64,000 bases of DNA from Megachile rotundata (lineage: Eukaryota; Arthropoda; Insecta; Hymenoptera; Megachilidae), in assembly GCF_050947335.1 (NCBI RefSeq), contig NC_134991.1, positions 5,518,001 through 5,582,000 of the forward strand, given 5' to 3'. The notes under the pieces are model-generated. The model saw only the letters and a program-made list of their open reading frames with translations, was not told where the DNA came from and searched no databases. This document shows, in pieces, positions 63,131 through 64,000 of this stretch. The first letter of the stretch is position 1. Every line of letters begins with the position of its first letter. Made by a program: the position numbers and the translations under genes.

Positions 63131-64000
63131 AAGTACATCTGTTCTCGAAGAGGCTACGTCGCGTCGGTCCGATTGCAGCACGGACCATTATCACCGAGAT
63201 AATCATAAAACCGAAGCTCAGGTTCATAAACCTAAACGACGTTTCCTTTTCATTCGAGGCAACATCCATTAGTAGCATTAATCCGTGTTTCGAGAAGATG
63301 ACGATGGATAACGAACAACGGCAGAGGGCGGAAAACGAACGACCGCGGGGGTAGTTCGAACGTAGACACCGGCATCCAGCATTTTTTCCAGTCGCTGTTT
63401 TTTTCCCTTTCCTTCGGAGCTTTCATGCAAGTCGTAGCCATCGGCGAAAAGGTCGTGCCCCATAAAATTTCCGGGGCGGCAGTAATCGAAAGGACCCTTC
63501 AGCCTAGAAACGAGCAGTTACCTGAGGCAGTTAAGTTAAATGCCTGTTAGCAGACGTTAACTGGCCGCCGCTATGGGTTCTATTCCGTGGACGATTGCAA
63601 TTTTAATCGCCTCTTCATTATGATTAAATTTAAATCGGCTGTGTGCAGGTCTAATAAAGCTCGTTCCGCGGCCGCCGCCGCGCCGTCGCTGCCGAAGCGC
63701 AGCTTTGGAAACAGAAAATGTCTCCTGGGCGGATTAAAATACGCGTAATTAAAACCGTAAAGCGCCGATACATGTCCCCGAAAATAGACTATCGTGCGAT
63801 AAATGTCCGGCTGCAAAAGCTTTTCGTCTCGAACAGAGCGCACGCGCGGACACACGCGGAACGATACGCGGATTGGCGGATCATCGAGCTTTATTCGAAG
63901 CATCGAAAACGGTTAATTAATATTCTAGATATGATTGACGGTAAGGAACGAGTTGCACGTTTCTAAAACTGCACGGGAGCGTAAAAAACCAGCCATTGAC
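63131..64000. other. GC-balanced unique sequence at the window edge
   Basis: It has CpG-rich parts (GCGGCCGCCGCCGCGCC near 63668) next to TAAT-rich parts. An unassigned 107-residue minus frame (63580-63903) and an 82-residue plus frame overlap here. It may be regulatory DNA of the otp locus or an unrecognised exon. Confidence 0.35.

Noticed and set aside
62685..63278. 197-residue minus frame rich in NFPKFP
   Set aside because: Translation of the 9-bp and 8-bp G-rich array.

Overview
The window looks like nuclear DNA from an insect, most likely a hymenopteran (bee or wasp). The evidence is two intron-containing animal genes with short GT-AG introns, an AT-rich background, interstitial CCTAA repeats (the insect telomere unit TTAGG on the other strand) and a mariner relic. 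The order is an inference; nothing here identifies a species. There are no bacterial operons, CRISPR arrays or rRNA, and I recognised no tRNA.

Only two genes can be supported. (1) A complete five-exon gene on the + strand at 32573-34539 encodes a 534-residue peptidyl-alpha-hydroxyglycine alpha-amidating lyase (PAL), the enzyme of the second step in C-terminal amidation of neuropeptides. It has a signal peptide, all the expected catalytic and zinc-ligand residues and a C-terminal membrane anchor. (2) The last three exons of a paired-like homeobox gene lie on the - strand (50499-50322, 48641-48462, 42622-42285). They carry the end of the homeodomain, a linker and a C-terminal OAR motif, and best match orthopedia (otp), a transcription factor of neurosecretory neurons. 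Its 5' exons were not found and probably lie beyond position 64000. The two genes converge and are about 7.7 kb apart. A neuropeptide-processing enzyme beside a neuroendocrine regulator is suggestive, but no functional link is shown.

Most of the rest is repeat-rich. Left part (1-32 kb): unique AT-rich DNA with a few GC-richer islands, interrupted by (a) ACGCGT-rich minisatellites with a 15-bp or 31-bp unit at 2.6, 4.1, 11.4, 15.9 and 19.1 kb, in both orientations; (b) C-rich arrays at 13.8, 17.1, 21.5, 22.9 and 25.8 kb; (c) a 53-bp CCTAA-containing repeat at 1.5 kb; (d) a CAAGTAT array at 21.2 kb; and (e) a 748-bp foldback element at 24976-25723. Right part (37-64 kb): mostly G-rich arrays at 37.5, 39.5, 44.2, 54.8, 59.9, 61.8 and 62.7 kb, one C-rich array at 49.7 kb, an ACGCGT-related array at 46.2 kb, and small tandem duplications on both sides of an otp exon.

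The most unusual pattern is that many arrays with different sequences share one base period of 8 bp, organised into 16-, 32- or 48-bp higher-order units. Long open frames inside these arrays come from the repeat period and are not genes. I found no clear new gene system; the period-locked minisatellite landscape is the main unexplained feature.
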